Under the pieces are notes generated by a model. It was given only the letters and a program-made list of their open reading frames with translations, did not search any database and was not told the origin of the DNA. The position numbers and the translations under genes are program-made. Positions 23,555 through 36,500 of a DNA stretch of 64,000 bases are shown here, piece by piece. Within the stretch, counting starts at the first letter, position 1; each line of letters opens with the position of its first letter. The DNA comes from Hericium rajendrae (taxonomy: Eukaryota; Basidiomycota; Agaricomycetes; Russulales; Hericiaceae), in contig CM065885.1 in NCBI GenBank assembly GCA_033439255.1, forward strand, positions 744,001 through 808,000, given 5' to 3'.

Positions 23555-25515
23555 CTAATCCTCTGCTGTCAACGGAGACTGCACAGAGTCCCATTCCACA
23601 TCCGCAAGGGTTCGCAAGGCCTCCACCTGGCTGACTGTGATTGCACAGTTCTGCATAACGAGAGTGAGCCGTGTCCCAAGCGCTGCATGGCGATAGGCCA
23701 GGGATTGCTTGAGAATGTAGCCAACAGCGTAAGAAGGACGAGGGGCAAAGAATTCACGGTTTTCAATCCTCGGATGCTCAGTGTCAAAATCCACTTCTGA
23801 AAAATGGATTTGGGTGACATTTCTGAAGAGATGCGGGAAGTCCGGGGTATCGTTTCTTGGACTTCATCGTGCTCTAGCTTCGGCATGTACGAGCAGGGGG
23901 CAGCAAGTGCCATGCATAATGTGCGGCCAACGTCGCCCTTGACGGATACAGTGTGAATATTGGTGTAACTGGCAAAATGGGAGATCCAGTTGCTCGACTG
24001 CAGGTTCTCGTGGCCGGACTTGCGGGCCCAGTTTAAACCGTGATCCTTGCCGGACTCCACGATCAGGTGTCGGATGGAGACCTTAGTCTCTGGGCTTGGA
24101 CAATGGTCCAAGGGCTCGAGGAGGTGCCTGTGCAATACTCCCTCAGACCTCCCGCGGGCGACATGGGCGACCACACGTGCGCACGGGATATCTGCACTGC
24201 CAGGGGGATAGTCCGTGTCTTGAGGGAGAGGGACATCGGCCCAGAAAGACAGGTCCCAGGACTCAGATGACGAGACAGGCTTGACTCGCATCGTCATAGG
24301 ATAAGGTGCAACATGGTTATTGAGAAAATGGGTCACGGTGGAAAAATCGTCCACCTCAGGGGCATAGCCTAGGATGAAGACATCGCATAAGGGAGGTATG
24401 TGGACATGCTGGATGACATTGCCGATGTGGAGGAATGAGTTTGATTCACATGTGAAGTGACGGAGACGAGTCAGTTGGACCATGGGCACGTCCGGAGGGG
24501 GTCAGGCTGGGAAGGGAAGCAGTGAGACATGAACAATGTCTCTAGTGCATACATTTGCGATAAAGCAAGGATGAGATCGAGAAAGGCCTTCTCGGGGGAT
24601 GGACCAGCAGCAGGGGGTGGCTCATGCTCGGATTCAGCGTAGGGAATGCCATCATGTTCAGAATCAATGTTCATAACGTCGGAAATTGACGTGAAGTGAT
24701 TATTTATGTGCAATTTGGTGAGGTTGCGCATGAATGATGCGGACCATGTCGGGACAAGGTAATGTAGCGTCATCATGCGGAGCGAAGGCGCTTGCTCTTC
24801 AAAGAGGTCTGCGGGGAGGATACCCACATGGCCGCTCCGTAACCGGACTGCAAGAAATACCGATTCCAAGATCGGCGCCGGATGGACCAGGGATCGAATC
24901 AGGTTGAAGGAACCTGAGATAAAGTTGACAAGGGAAAGATGGCGGATGCGACGCATGCATTGCGCCAGGAGTGCAACGGTATGCGGGGTGGGGATGTTAT
25001 GCCTCCAATATACATCCCTGTAGGACAGGGGCAGTGAGTGGGAGCGTTCCACCAGGGCTTCTCTCCAGGGCTGAGATAATCCCGTGCAAATATTTGTCCA
25101 CAGGCTGCCATCCTGTAATGCGGCGACTCGGAGAAAGGTGCAGGTATGCGTGATGTGAAGCCACCCCAGGCCTTTCATGGATGCTGGCTCGTTAGCAGCG
25201 CAGAAGTGCAAGATACGATTTTGCAATTCAATGGGGATGCAGGCAAGAGGTGATAGTGTATTTCGCTTGGTGCAGATGGCAGTGCGGTCCGTCCTCAGTC
25301 TTCGGATGACGTCCCCCATGCCATGCGGGTCGTTGCCACAGGCGCGGACAGCAACGAGCTCTCCATCTACATTTTTTATTAATTTGTCCAGCCGACGTCG
25401 CTCTCGCTCGATATCATGCGGGTCGGTGTGCGTGGGGATCCTGTAACAGGGATGTGAGACACTACCATTCATGGACAACGGATCGAGAGCAGACTTGCAT
25501 TGTACCGTCAGACAT
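23555..25515 (-). pseudogene. F-box gene with two frameshifts (copy 2)
   Basis: The start MSDGTM is at 25515, followed by a 58-nt intron with a GC donor (25441-25498, AAT|GCAAGT). The helical IPTHTDPHDIERERR region, an F-box-like LACIPIELQNRIL motif (about 25255-25215) and leucine-rich repeats follow. Continuity with the paralogue at 47.6 kb requires a frame change in the G run 24497-24501 and another in the G run 23844-23847. After both, the C-terminus (YILKQSL, ending LTAED) matches the paralogue. F-box proteins recruit substrates to SCF ligases. Both breaks lie in C/G runs, so sequencing error is a live alternative to decay. Confidence 0.7.
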
Positions 25516-25793
25516 GGTGTTCTTTTCAACGCACAGATATTTGGTAACGAAGAGAGAAATGGGAATTGAGTGGAGGAGGACTAAGTACACGAAGTGTCCG
25601 GCTTACACACAAGGGAGAATAACAGTCACACTACGTTACATCGACATGACAGGGCTGACAGTTGCGGACCTAGAGAATCAATAACAAGCAAACAGGCGGG
25701 CATCAAAACAAGGCGTGCATCAAAACACGACGCATATCTAATAATGAGGATCCTCTGAAAGCCACGTGGAGCCTGCGCCGCGATGGATGGACC

Positions 25794-26649
25794 CTACATG
25801 ACATCCTCGGCATCCGGTGCATCCGGCGGGATCGTCGTGGGCTCAGTTGGAAAGGATCTCGCTCGGGAAATGAATATCTCCTCGAGACCGGCAATGAGGT
25901 TGTCGTTGATGCCACATCGAAGTAGGTGGTCGACGACTTGGGGAGGGGTGATGTGACCACAGTCCCCGGGATAAGGACGGGGAAAGCCAAAGTCAGACCG
26001 CGGTCGCGGACGAGTCATCGCAACTTCGATCTGGGCGAATAACCCAGCGACCGAGAAAATGCTGGCCAGCTCCATCATCCAAATCATCTCGAGCACCCCA
26101 TCCCCTTCGTCCCCCTCATCCGGCCCCGTCTCTACGCCGAATCGCCATGCGCGAACGAGATGCGGTGTTACGGTATTATCGAGACCGGAAATGCCAGCCG
26201 GTGCGAGATGCGGATACGTTGTGTAGAGGTATAACCAATATTCCACGCGGTCTTGTGGTGGAAAGGATCGGGCGGACGGGGTTCCCGGAGGCATGTTGTG
26301 ACGAGGGAGGTCTGGAGGGGGTGGTTGAACATGGTAAGGGAAGGGAAATGCAGAGGAGAGACTGACCGGAATTCTGAGCTAGGCCATGACGTCGGTCACG
26401 GATGAGAAGATGGAGGATGTCAATCCTGTCTTGCGCGTCGTAGAAGTTGTGGATGACAGTGCCAAGGATTTCTTTCATTTCGCCACACTGTTCGCGAAGA
26501 CGGTGTACTTGGCGAGAGGCGATGGCAACTGCTTGTTCCATCTGAGAAAGTTGCTCGCGCATCCGCTCGAATGAAGGTGAACGTCGGATCCCGGTGTGAG
26601 CAGTGTGGGCAGTTGCAGATGGCGAGGAAAAGGGAGAAAGAGACGGCAT
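25794..26649 (-). CDS. Coiled-coil hypothetical protein
   Basis: Two exons, 26649-26367 and 26311-25794, with a GT-AG intron at 26312-26366, give 266 residues. The first exon codes a helical heptad-rich segment (REQLSQMEQAVAIASRQV). The second starts DLPRHNMPP and contains aromatic-rich WLYLYTTYPHLAP and a helical WMMELASIFSVAGLFAQIEVAM segment. No known domain was recognised. It lies just upstream of, and is transcribed in the same direction as, the F-box copy 2. Confidence 0.5.
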
Positions 26650-26923
26650 GATCAGCACGAAGAGCGAGTGGGTTGGGAGACGGGAAGCAGCGGGTGGAAG
26701 AGATAGCAGTGAAGAGAAAGAGGAGGAACAGGGACATATTTATACTACTCACGAGCAGGCGACTGCGAAATGACTTGAGGTCGACACCCGGAATGTCCGT
26801 CTGCAGCTTGCAGGAAGAAGGGTGCAAAGGTGTTGGAAATCCGCCCGGACCAACAGCCCAGACGGCAATGATCTTCAACGTGAAATGTCTACATGGGACC
26901 AGTTGTCCTGAGCAAGAACACAT

Positions 26924-27085
26924 GAACAGTTGTCGCCTACACACGGCGAACAAGCGCCACATAGAACAGTTGTCGCCTATACATGGCGAACAAGCGCCAC
27001 ATAGAACAGTTGTCGCCTAAATGCACGGCGAACAAGCGCCACATAGACCAATTCTAGCCTATACACGGCGAATAAGCATGACGTA
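26924..27085 (+). repeat. Four-copy 40-bp tandem repeat with internal inverted repeat
   Basis: Units at 26924-26963, 26964-27003, 27004-27045 (42 bp) and a diverged 27046-27085. Each has TTGTCGCC, a short spacer, and GGCGAACAA, which pair as a hairpin with one bulged base. A partial, more diverged unit may precede at about 26895. The array ends where LINE similarity begins. Confidence 0.9.
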
Positions 27086-27094
27086 GACGACACG

Positions 27095-28535
27095 AGGCAG
27101 ACAACCTTGCTCGCATCTTTGGAGCATGTTCAGCATGCATTTTTTCGCCGCTTATTAGGTCTCTCCGCCCGGTCGACGCTCGCCTTCCTCTATACCGAGA
27201 CAAGTTTGGAACTGCTGCGCTATCGCCGCGTGCAACTCCTCCTCCTCCCATTCGTTCACTACGCCTCGCTGCAGCCGCCGGACCGCCTCGTATGCCATGC
27301 ATTCCGCGCATTTCTCCACTTGGCGGCTGATGGCGTGCCCGGATGGGCTTCAGACGTTATTTATGTCCTGCACACTCTGCCTCTCCCGGTACACGTCATG
27401 CTGTCCGTTATTGACAGCAAAGCAAATACCAGACATTCTCGCACGTGTTACCGCTTCCATGCGCACACATTGGTCTGCTGTCATCAACGCTTCCCCTCGT
27501 GCGACGCTTTTGAATGGACGGACGGAGATTGTACATCACGGTGAGTTGCCCAGCCAGCCGGTTTTCCATTTCAGGCCTTATCTCCAGGTCCGAATCCCAC
27601 CTCACCGACTAGCCCTCACACGCCTCCTCTTCACCGACCACCATCTGGCTTGCAAGGACCTGCGCCGTCCTTCTGCACATCAGCCTCGCATCCTGCGATG
27701 CTGACGCCTTTGTCGCTTCTGTAAAGCAGCTGTAGAATCCCCCGAACATGCCTTGTTGGAATGCTGTGCTCACCCGTCACTTTGCTCCCTCCGCACTTCC
27801 TTCCTCGAACGTGCCTCTCAGTTCCTGGGTCCAACGCGCTCTCGTACGCTGTTCGGGTCTCACGATACATGCTCGATCACAAAGAGCCTTGTGCGCGAGC
27901 GGGGCATCCTCGACATGCTTGCGAAGTTCACCTTCGATGTGCTCGAGGTCTTTGCTGCCTCGGCCGTGTTCATTCATGCTTCTGCACAAGTTTCGCATGT
28001 GGTATGTCTCTGTTTGCTCGTGCGCTGGCCGGTCCCTCACACTCTTGTCGTGTCTCTATGGGACGTTGTCTAGGATTGACCCGGTCTCATAGCCACGAGG
28101 TTCTCGCGCGCATGGGTTTACCCTCGCGGGAGGTTTTCCTGCCGCGGGCTCATCCCCGCTCGGTACTGACCCGGTTTTGCCATGGCGTCGGTTTTGGTCT
28201 CATCTGAGGTTTTCCTTTGCATGGATCTTTCATCGGGTCGTGATTCATGTGTCTTGTGGCGGCCTGGTTTACCCACACACAGGTTTTTCCCTCAAAAAGA
28301 GATTTTCCTGGTGTGGGTTTTTCATCAGTTCACCCGCTACACTGCTCTCTCTGTTCAATTCTGTGTGTTTGTCTTTTCTACTTTGTCGTCTATGTGCGTC
28401 ATCCTCGACAGCGATCGGAGTAGTTACATGACTTGAGTGTACATAGCGTAGTTTGTGCCTGACTATGTAGTATGAACACCGCTCTGTTCCGGAATGGGAC
28501 CACTGCGGAATAAACCTTCCTTTCTTCCTTCCTTC
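27095..28535 (+). mobile_element. 5'-truncated LINE-type (non-LTR) retrotransposon, 3' end
   Basis: The 27107 frame encodes the region that follows the reverse transcriptase in fungal LINEs (FFRRLLGLSARS, then RYRRVQLLLLPF). After a frame change near 27400 the second frame continues through VTASMRTHW and PHRLALTRLL to a CCHC-like knuckle (CRFCKAAVESPEHALLEC, about 27710-27765) preceded by an in-frame TGA. A 3' untranslated part follows, to an AATAAA-like end at about 28510. No reverse transcriptase core is present, as expected for 5' truncation during target-primed insertion. Dead copy. Confidence 0.75.
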
Positions 28536-28809
28536 ATCACTCAAGCCGCGGGCTGCGGCTTTGGTATGGCCATCGACCATCTCATTGTCATGAACACTGA
28601 CATGTCCTGGAACTCAGAGCAGAGTGATGCGGAGCAAGCGAATCAATACCAGTGCATTGTACTCTCATGACTGTGTTATTCGAAAGTACTCTAAGCCTAT
28701 GCCGTAGGAACAAATAGCACATCATCGCAGACCGGTTGCCCATGCAGTTCACAGAAATGCAGCAGACATTGTCCAAGGGCACCAAAACCTGGCTCTTGGA
28801 TCAGAAGGC
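28536..28809. other. Spacer between LINE relic and next gene
   Basis: No gene or repeat seen. Confidence 0.4.
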
Positions 28810-31643
28810 TCACCGACGTGCAGCAGCCTTCTTTTTCTCCGCAGTCTCCTGTCTCTTCTTGTAAGCAGCGGCATTCTTTTCCCGTTGGGCCGTCTGCTCT
28901 GGAATGATCCTACGACAACAATGATTTTCGAATTTCCACCAGTCAATGACATGGCATACTCACATTGCCATCTTCTTAGTGGGCACCCGTGTGCGGCCGC
29001 TCCGCTTGCTGGGAGAGCCAAGCAGGGCTTCAGACAAGGCGGCTGGAGGGGGTGCAGCCCGGGACGACTGATGCTGTGACTTTTGCTTCTCAGGTGCAGC
29101 TGGGGCATCCGATGGTGATTGTACCTTTCCCCTCTTCTCGATCTGAGCCCGAGCAGGCAGAGCCTGTTTGCGAATTCTCTTGCTGGGACCAGCAGATGGT
29201 GCAGCTGCAGGCAACATATTCTTTCCAGTGGTTTCAGAGTATGCTGTGCGAGCATTCTCTAGATCCTCCTTCATGGTAATGCATTGCGGTTCAACATACT
29301 TTCCGAGGTAACGGAACGGAATTGTAGAGTTCTGAACATAGTCCGGGACCCCTGCATCAGGCCGACTTTCATCATCAGAGTCCGATGCACCCATCTGTGC
29401 AGTTTCAAGATCCCGGAGCAGTTGCCCATACGCCAAGGCCACCTCCATCAGTGCTGGTTTGCTCAAGATGTCTCCATCGCAATTACGCCAAGGCGTCTTG
29501 GGGTCCAATAGCCACTGTATCTCAGACTTGGGATTCACATTGGCATGAACACGGCGCGGCAACCATGGCCTTGGATAGTCAAATGTAGCCCAGTCAGGAT
29601 GGTCTGGGTCTGCTGTAGTGCGATGTCCCTGCTGAAGGTATGATCAAATAACCAACATGACATATATTTTGGGACAGCGTACCCTGCACAATGAGATCTC
29701 CAGCACGAGGTCTTGATACAACTGCAGTCCAGAAAGACCGCTGAGGAAGGCAAACTTGGCTTTTTCATTTTTTGCCGAGTTTCCTGGTGTTTTCAGCGGA
29801 CTGCCATCTGAGTCCAGACCGACTTGTGGATCAATCCGAGCCTTGTTTTTGGACTTATTGTTCGAAGGCATGGTCCCCGCACGCCGTTCCCTAAGCTGTT
29901 GCAAAGCCTTAGCTTTCCCAGCATTTGTCACTCGTAGACTGGTTTCCAATGGCGTAACGTCTTCGACATCATCCACATCCTCCTCTTCAGATCCGAAAGA
30001 GCCCAGGTCGAAAAACTCTCCATGTTCGTCGTAACCATTATGATCCTTTGTCCGAGCATTTTTGCGACCCGAGGGAATGCCAACCATCTCGACATCCTTC
30101 TCAGCTTCCGCGTCCGAGACATCCTGAGGGTTGGGCACATCCCGGTCTGCAAACCGCGCTTGAATTTCCTTCCGTCGACGAATCCGGACAGTCTTTCCTC
30201 CCCCGGTGTTGCCCTCGCTGTCGGATGGAATCTCCATCACAGGGGTCCACTCGCCCTTCACGACGACCGCCTTGAACTCTAATACAGTGAGGCCATCGGA
30301 CTCCCGGTTCTGCCAGAATTCGATGATGGGTTTGAGTTCCTGCTTATTAATGCGTGATGGATCTTCCCAAACGTATCCCGTAGGAAGGTACATCGGGTCA
30401 ATGTAGTTCTCGAAGCCGTCAGCTTTTATCTTCGCCCAGGGAATTGCCGATGCCTTCGGATTGGCGCGTGCTGATGAATTAATGCATTAGCCGGGCCAAG
30501 CATGTTCATCACAGAAAATACACACCGTAATGAAAGGTTAGAAACTCCCTTATCAGCGATATCAACAAATCTGGCGTGTATTCTTCGAAATCCGCAGGTA
30601 TTGTAACACCTCCGTCTGGATTGTAGATCAACTGTAGAGTTGGTTTCCTGGACTTCTTGACTGCGTGGCCCGATTCATTGGAATCATCCCCGGGACCTTC
30701 TGGAGTCAGCACCGCAGACCAAAGCATGAAATTCTGCATACCATATAGAGCTTCGGCATAGGATGTCCAGGCCGACATCATTGGCTGCTCATCCCAGTCC
30801 TTCACTGCTTCTGCGAGGGTTGGCCGTCCGAGGTCACCGTTGTAATCGAACCTGGATTCATTCAATATCACTCGACTATGGAAAAGGTTAGATCATACTT
30901 CCGGACCACCGCCGTCCCCTCTTCGTCTAGCCATGTCCCCAGGACCACTACGGACATCCCAAGATGTGACCGCATTTGTGTGGCGAACGACTTGGTGTAC
31001 TCGCCAGCATGCTTAGATGCTTGTCTGCATAGAGACGACATGAGGACAGATACTGGACATACAGCAACAGTACGGACCTGGCCTGCACATCAGGAGGAGC
31101 CTCCGTCTTTGTCCACAATGCAGCATACTCCTCATATTGGGTCATCTTGTCCGGAGTAAGGTTGTTCATCACCTGACTCACTGCTCGGGAGTAGATCGCA
31201 ATGTGGGCTTTGCTTCCAGGCTGCGCACCACCAGATAGTACTTTGGCATGCTCCATGATGGCATCGCGTTCCATGTGCTGGACTACGGCCTTGAGTGTCC
31301 ATGTTCGGACATACTTAAATGAGTCCGCCTTCCGAAGCCGGTGCCTGCCATGTTTTAGCAGCCACTCGTGTATCAACTATATAGCGAAAGTGAGTTAGCA
31401 GCGACAGCTCATCAACAGATGCAGGCATACCTGCTGGACCCTGGTCAACTCAAGACCCCTGTATGAAAAACGGCCAAAGAATTGACCACCAGGTGCCTTG
31501 AGGTCCGTAATGATACGACGTCGTCCAGCCTTCCCGGTCTCCTTAAAGGCCTTCAACTGTGTTTTGAGAAAGTCAATCTCGTCCTCCGACAGATCAGTCT
31601 TGACAGACTTGGACTTTTTCTGTGGAAGGGGACCTCTCGGCAT
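28810..31643 (-). CDS. Uncharacterised multi-exon protein next to TET/JBP-KDZ
   Basis: Starts at 31643 (MPRGPLPQKKSKSVKTDLSE) and ends with a lysine-rich tail at 28810 after a small last exon. Clear exon segments are 31643-31435 (joined to LIHEWLLKHG), 31378-31090, 30870-30530, about 30480-29700 and 29620-28965; exact junctions near 31000-30880 are unsettled. Content: a basic N-terminus, a helical region (LKAVVQHMERDAIMEHAKV), a region with WEDPSRINKQEL, long acidic Ser/Asp/Glu stretches with basic clusters (KTVRIRRRK, KNKARI), and a C-terminal RKQALPARAQIEKR/KRSGRTRVPTKK. No enzyme motif was recognised. It is head-to-head with the TET/JBP gene (about 170 bp between starts), so the two could share a promoter. 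Confidence 0.6.
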
Positions 31644-31815
31644 TAAATTGAAAGTAGGAGGGGCGAACTGAGGGAAGGGGCGGAAGAAGGCAAACTGATC
31701 AGCAAATGGATTATAGTGCAGCGGAATGACATGGACTGACTTTTTTTTTGTTTTTCATGTACGTCCTCAGACATACGGTCTTCAAAGGTAACCAATATGA
31801 TCCGATCTTTGTCCA
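31644..31815. promoter_or_regulatory. Candidate bidirectional promoter
   Basis: A short gap between divergent start codons of the uncharacterised gene (31643, minus) and the TET/JBP gene (31816 or slightly upstream, plus). It contains a T-run (31741-31755). Assigned by position only; no motif was tested. Confidence 0.35.
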
Positions 31816-33414
31816 ATGCTGTACAGGCCGAATGAGGAATCCATCACCGGCAATCTCCTGCCGAAGCACATGTGGATAGCCGAATGCTTGGTGACAAACC
31901 TCTGCCACATCAAAGACCGCGACCAACCAGCCTTACTTTCCGCGCTGATCCTCATTTCCGCTCATTCCCCAAGTGAGATGTCCGAAGTCGAAGCAATCTC
32001 AATCTATCTGAAACACATGTTTCATTGCTATTTGGCTAACCACCAGAAGGTCGACTTTGCCAATCCTGCCCCGATCCCATACTGGATGCTGTCATCCAGC
32101 CTGCGCTGCGAGCTGGATTATATTGCCCGGGAGTTGGTTGCTGCTTTTCTAAACCGTAGTATGTGTATCAATTTGAAAATGAGATGATTGAAAACTGATG
32201 TAACTTCAGTCCGGATGACTTGGGATGCACAGCGTTATGCCAGCCGCATTCCGAAGAAATACACCGGACTCAACTCACCGACAGAAGCATCCCTACACCG
32301 GCGTTACCCGGGCCTAACCTGGGGTACCAACAATACCTCGTGGCCTCTGATTGATGTCCCAATGACGGTCTCGGATACACACACCAATCACCTGGTGTGG
32401 TACCTACCAGGTGTGCTGTCCCTGGAACGACAGGTGGCAACTCGCATTTGACATCACCCGTCATTGTGTTGATCAATTGCTTGTGCAGGCCATCATGTTC
32501 AATGCTGCAAAGATCCTCGAGCCCCTCTTCCAAAGGAGCTGGACTGAAATTTACAGAAAGAATGGGCCGATGAATCCAGGACCAGCAGGATCAGGCATTG
32601 TCAAGTCCGCGAAGCAAGCAGCAGGCTCGAGGTCCAAGGGAACGAGGTCCGAAGCCATGAAGTCTCTGACTCGTCATGCTCAAAACCTTTATCATAATCC
32701 GGTAGTCTGCACCTTGCATCCTGGCTTTGTAGATTTGTCCCCAGCATGGTTTGCACTCGGCCATGAGGTATGAGACCCTTCCTTCTATCGTCGATGTAGA
32801 ATTCAGTGTGTACCTGGATTTCGCTGTAGGACACTCACTTTCCCCTCTACACGTCTGTCTCCCTCAAGACACAGCGGGCAAAAGAATGGCTGCTAGCATT
32901 CCAGGAATCAGGCGCGATCATGAGTGCAATTCTTGGGGTCATATACCCAGAATTACACGAGGCTGGCATATGCACGTTGGAACGGCTCAGAGATATGCCG
33001 GAGTTTCGTGAAGTGATGTGCCACTGGACATCTGCATTTAGTGGTGTCTCGATCATCTCTAACCGGGCCACCATGCCGCATAGAGATATGGGAGGTCGCG
33101 CCGAATGGCCAGATCTCCTGGCGACGATCGGCACATATCCTGATGCAGAACTGCACCTCCAGAATCTCAACCTGAGGTTTGCATACAGGTCCGGGACACT
33201 AGCTGCGGTCTGCTCAAAAATGGTAATCCATGCAGTCCCAGAATGTGAACCGGACAGGGTGTGTTATGCATTTTGGATGAGAGATGCAGTGCACGAGCGC
33301 ATGATCGTCAAAGCACCGGACTGGTGCAATGACAGTCAGTTCAACATCCCATCCGAACCCGACGTAACGGACGAGTCATCGCAGACTCACGCATCATTAC
33401 CTTTTTCATTGTAA
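31816..33414 (+). CDS. TET/JBP-family 2-oxoglutarate/Fe(II) dioxygenase (one apparent frameshift)
   Basis: Resembles fungal TET/JBP proteins, which oxidise 5-methyl groups of pyrimidines in DNA. The first exon codes AECLVTNLCHI and HSPSEMSEVEAI; intron 32159-32209 joins LNR to IRMTWD; intron 32768-32868 joins GHE to TQRAKEW. The catalytic part has the iron ligands His (33079) and Asp (33085) in MPHRDMGG, a distal His (33229) in KMVIHAV, and a 2-oxoglutarate Arg candidate (33256) before YAFWMRD. Around 32430 the frame changes by one base between SLERQ and WQLAFD without a usable intron, so this copy may be inactive or contain an error. The exact start is uncertain; an upstream frame at about 31755-31815 may belong to it. 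It lies 156 bp before the KDZ gene on the same strand. Confidence 0.75.
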
Positions 33415-33570
33415 TAGCATATTCTTATCCCCGATGCTGTGAGATTCCTTGTGTCCCCACAATCCCCTTCCTCTGCTGTTCCTCCGTCTGCAGTTCTTCA
33501 GTACCATTTTCTTCAGTTGCTGGCCTGACTTTGCTCCCCCTTCCCAATATCCTCTTTACCGCTTTAATAG

Positions 33571-36500
33571 ATGCCACCCAGAGTGAAGAAAGGCCGTGGC
33601 ATACGGATCGTCATGCAAGAAGAACTTGAGACTGGGCGTGGAACACGGAAAGTCAGTCGGCCAGCGGCTCAACCCAAGCAAACCAAGGAGGCCGATGATG
33701 CCTCATCAGACCGGAATGGAAGCGGAAAGTGTGCCCGTGCTGACAGAAAGGGTGATTCGTCACGGACTACCCGCCAAGGATCTACAGCCAAGGCCGATGG
33801 AGCTGCACACGTCTCCCCAGAAGCTCCGGTCATGACCGAGCAAGACTGGGAGCTGTATCATGCCCAGTCACTTAAACCGCGGAAACCCCGTGTACGTCTC
33901 CAGCTTTGGAATTCATTTCTGTCCTAATATCATTCATGTAGACAGACCGAACATGGCTGACCGAATGGACAGACACCGAAGATGACTACATTCACACGAT
34001 TCTCCAGGGTGAGGCCCGAGAGGACACATGCGCCACAGTGCAATGCAAACGGAAACCCGAATGGCGGTGCAAGGACTGCTTCTCCAGTCCGCAATTCTGC
34101 GCAAAGTGTTGTAAAAGGTGCCACAGTCATTTGCCATTCCACCGTGTTCAAAAATGGACCGGTACGCATTATGAGCCGGCTTGGCTCAGTGAACTCGGCG
34201 TTCTCATATATCTGGGACATGCTGGCTCACGCTGTCCGTCTATTGCTGGGAATGGCCATGATTCAGATAGCGCAGAATCCAGGACGACTGTTTCTTCCGG
34301 GATGACTCCTCGACCATCCAGCCATTCTATTCAAGACCCGAACCATTCATTCACAGCATTCCGTTCACCATCAAGTTCTTCCTCCCGAGGCCCTTCACCC
34401 CCTGCCACGAATGACATCCTATCAGGTTCAGAGGATGGGTACTCAGAGATCGGTAATTCAGAAGTTGTGTCACGGGCTGCTACGACTTGTCCGCCGTCTC
34501 CAAGTGAATCGACTACCACCAGCAACACCAGCAGGTCACATATCCGGTCAGTCTTAGAGACCGTCCATGTTGGTAGAGGCCACCGGAAGGAGAAAGAAGG
34601 GACCATTTCTACTGTGACTTCCCAGGAACCCCACATTGATGACTCTGACACTGATACTCCAGCCACATCCATGCATTTACTCCCCAATCGTCGCATCACT
34701 AGTACTCATGGAGACACAGGGGATATTGGACGATCAGCCGGGCTGGTGTCCGATGTACTTTCAGAATCTGAGGCTGAGTCACTACCAGCTGCCTCCAAAT
34801 CCATGCGCGGCCGCCTCATCACACGACCTCATCACAGCCGACAACCATCCCCATCACCACCCACACCCTTATCATCAACCCGAAGGATGACTACACGCTC
34901 ACATAATGGAGCTCAGTCCAACGACGACCACCGAGGACCGGGGCCCAATTGTAGGACACCAAGTCCGGTGCCTACCATCCACTTTGACGAGTTCCAACGT
35001 GCTTCTGCCTACATGGCGAAGACTGAACAGGAAGCCATAGAATGTGGTGTCTTCCAGAAGGACCGGCCATGTACGCTAGCTGCGAGCCTCCTTGATGACG
35101 ATGATTATGTCCATGAGGATGATGGAGACACCGATTGGGAGCATGTCAACGAGGAAGATACCTTGGCGGAGGCTGAACGTCAGGCCCGGAGTCAGAGGCT
35201 CCATGCTAGCGAAGATACACCGGATCATATCCTGACCATTGTTGATCGGTCCGGAGTGCACGAATTAGGAGTGGTGAACTGCTATTGCTCTACTGATGAA
35301 CCACTGCACCGTCAACTCCTTCGGAGCAATCTATTTCCAGCATCATTCCGTCGGCCCCAGACTGCGTTCACATTCCAGGTGTTAGAAGACTGTCGTTTGG
35401 ACAATCTTGAATGCAAAACCTCATTTTTCCAGTTCTTCGGAAAGCTCCGTCGACTAACCAACCCTGCCTTTCCGGATTCGGTTCCTGTTGCATTGCATGC
35501 CTTAACAGTTCTCTCATTGGCACTAACACATTCTCATAGGACCGTTATCGGGAACTTATGCGGTCTCTGCGGGTATGGAGGCACCTGCAGTATATGCGAT
35601 GGCATGGTTTCGGTCATCGCACTGACATGCCAGGAAATGGAGACTTGGCATTATTCTGTCCCACATGTCCTCAACCAGGAGAAAACATGCTGCCTGAAGA
35701 CCGACTGTGAGTCCATTATTTCCCATCCAGTTCTCTTCGTTGACTGCTGGTTTTCAGTGACCTCGATGCACGTATACAAATGCAGGATGGCAACTTTACT
35801 GCCCAGCTGGAGAAGATGAGAAGACCGGACAACGATTTCGCTTTGAGCGATGGCACCGGGTTCATGGTCGAGAGCAAAAGATACCATCAACATCTCCGCA
35901 GCAATCGGGAGGTCAGGCAAGAGGTGCAACTAAGTAGCATATTGCATTATGTGGTCGGTAACCGTTTTGCCTGCAACAGCGATCCACATGCAATGACCAC
36001 CGCGCGGTGAATCAAGCCAATGCCCGGAAGAGTAATTTATACTCATCCGGTTTGGGGTCCGCTGCCTGCATGCATGGGGAATTTATACCACACACGACAG
36101 TGGACTTTCAAAAGGGTGAACGGTAGGTGTATCTCTCTGTCAGTCCACAAAGATAATGTTGTGCTGACAGATAGTCTGCAGTCAAGTCAATATGGATTAC
36201 TCCGTCTGCCAAGGGTTGGGGTACAAGTCGCAAGGTCTGACTACAGCGAGACTCTTGTATGACATCGCTTGCCAGTGGTTTGTCAATTTCTACTCACGTG
36301 TGGACCGGAGCGAATTTTTGGAACTACCTCCGGACATGGAAATTATATCCGGTATTGGTCTTTTCCACATCCACGGTCACCGGCAAGAATGCCTCGCTCG
36401 GTTTTCACCAACGTTCATTCCGGGCGCACGCCAGGTGGATGGGGAGATATTGGAGACATTGTGGGCTCCTTTGAACGAGATCTCACGAAGTACGAGAGGG

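Noticed and set aside
26924-27085. CRISPR-like repeat array
   Set aside because: Units are directly adjacent without unique spacers, and the genome is fungal.
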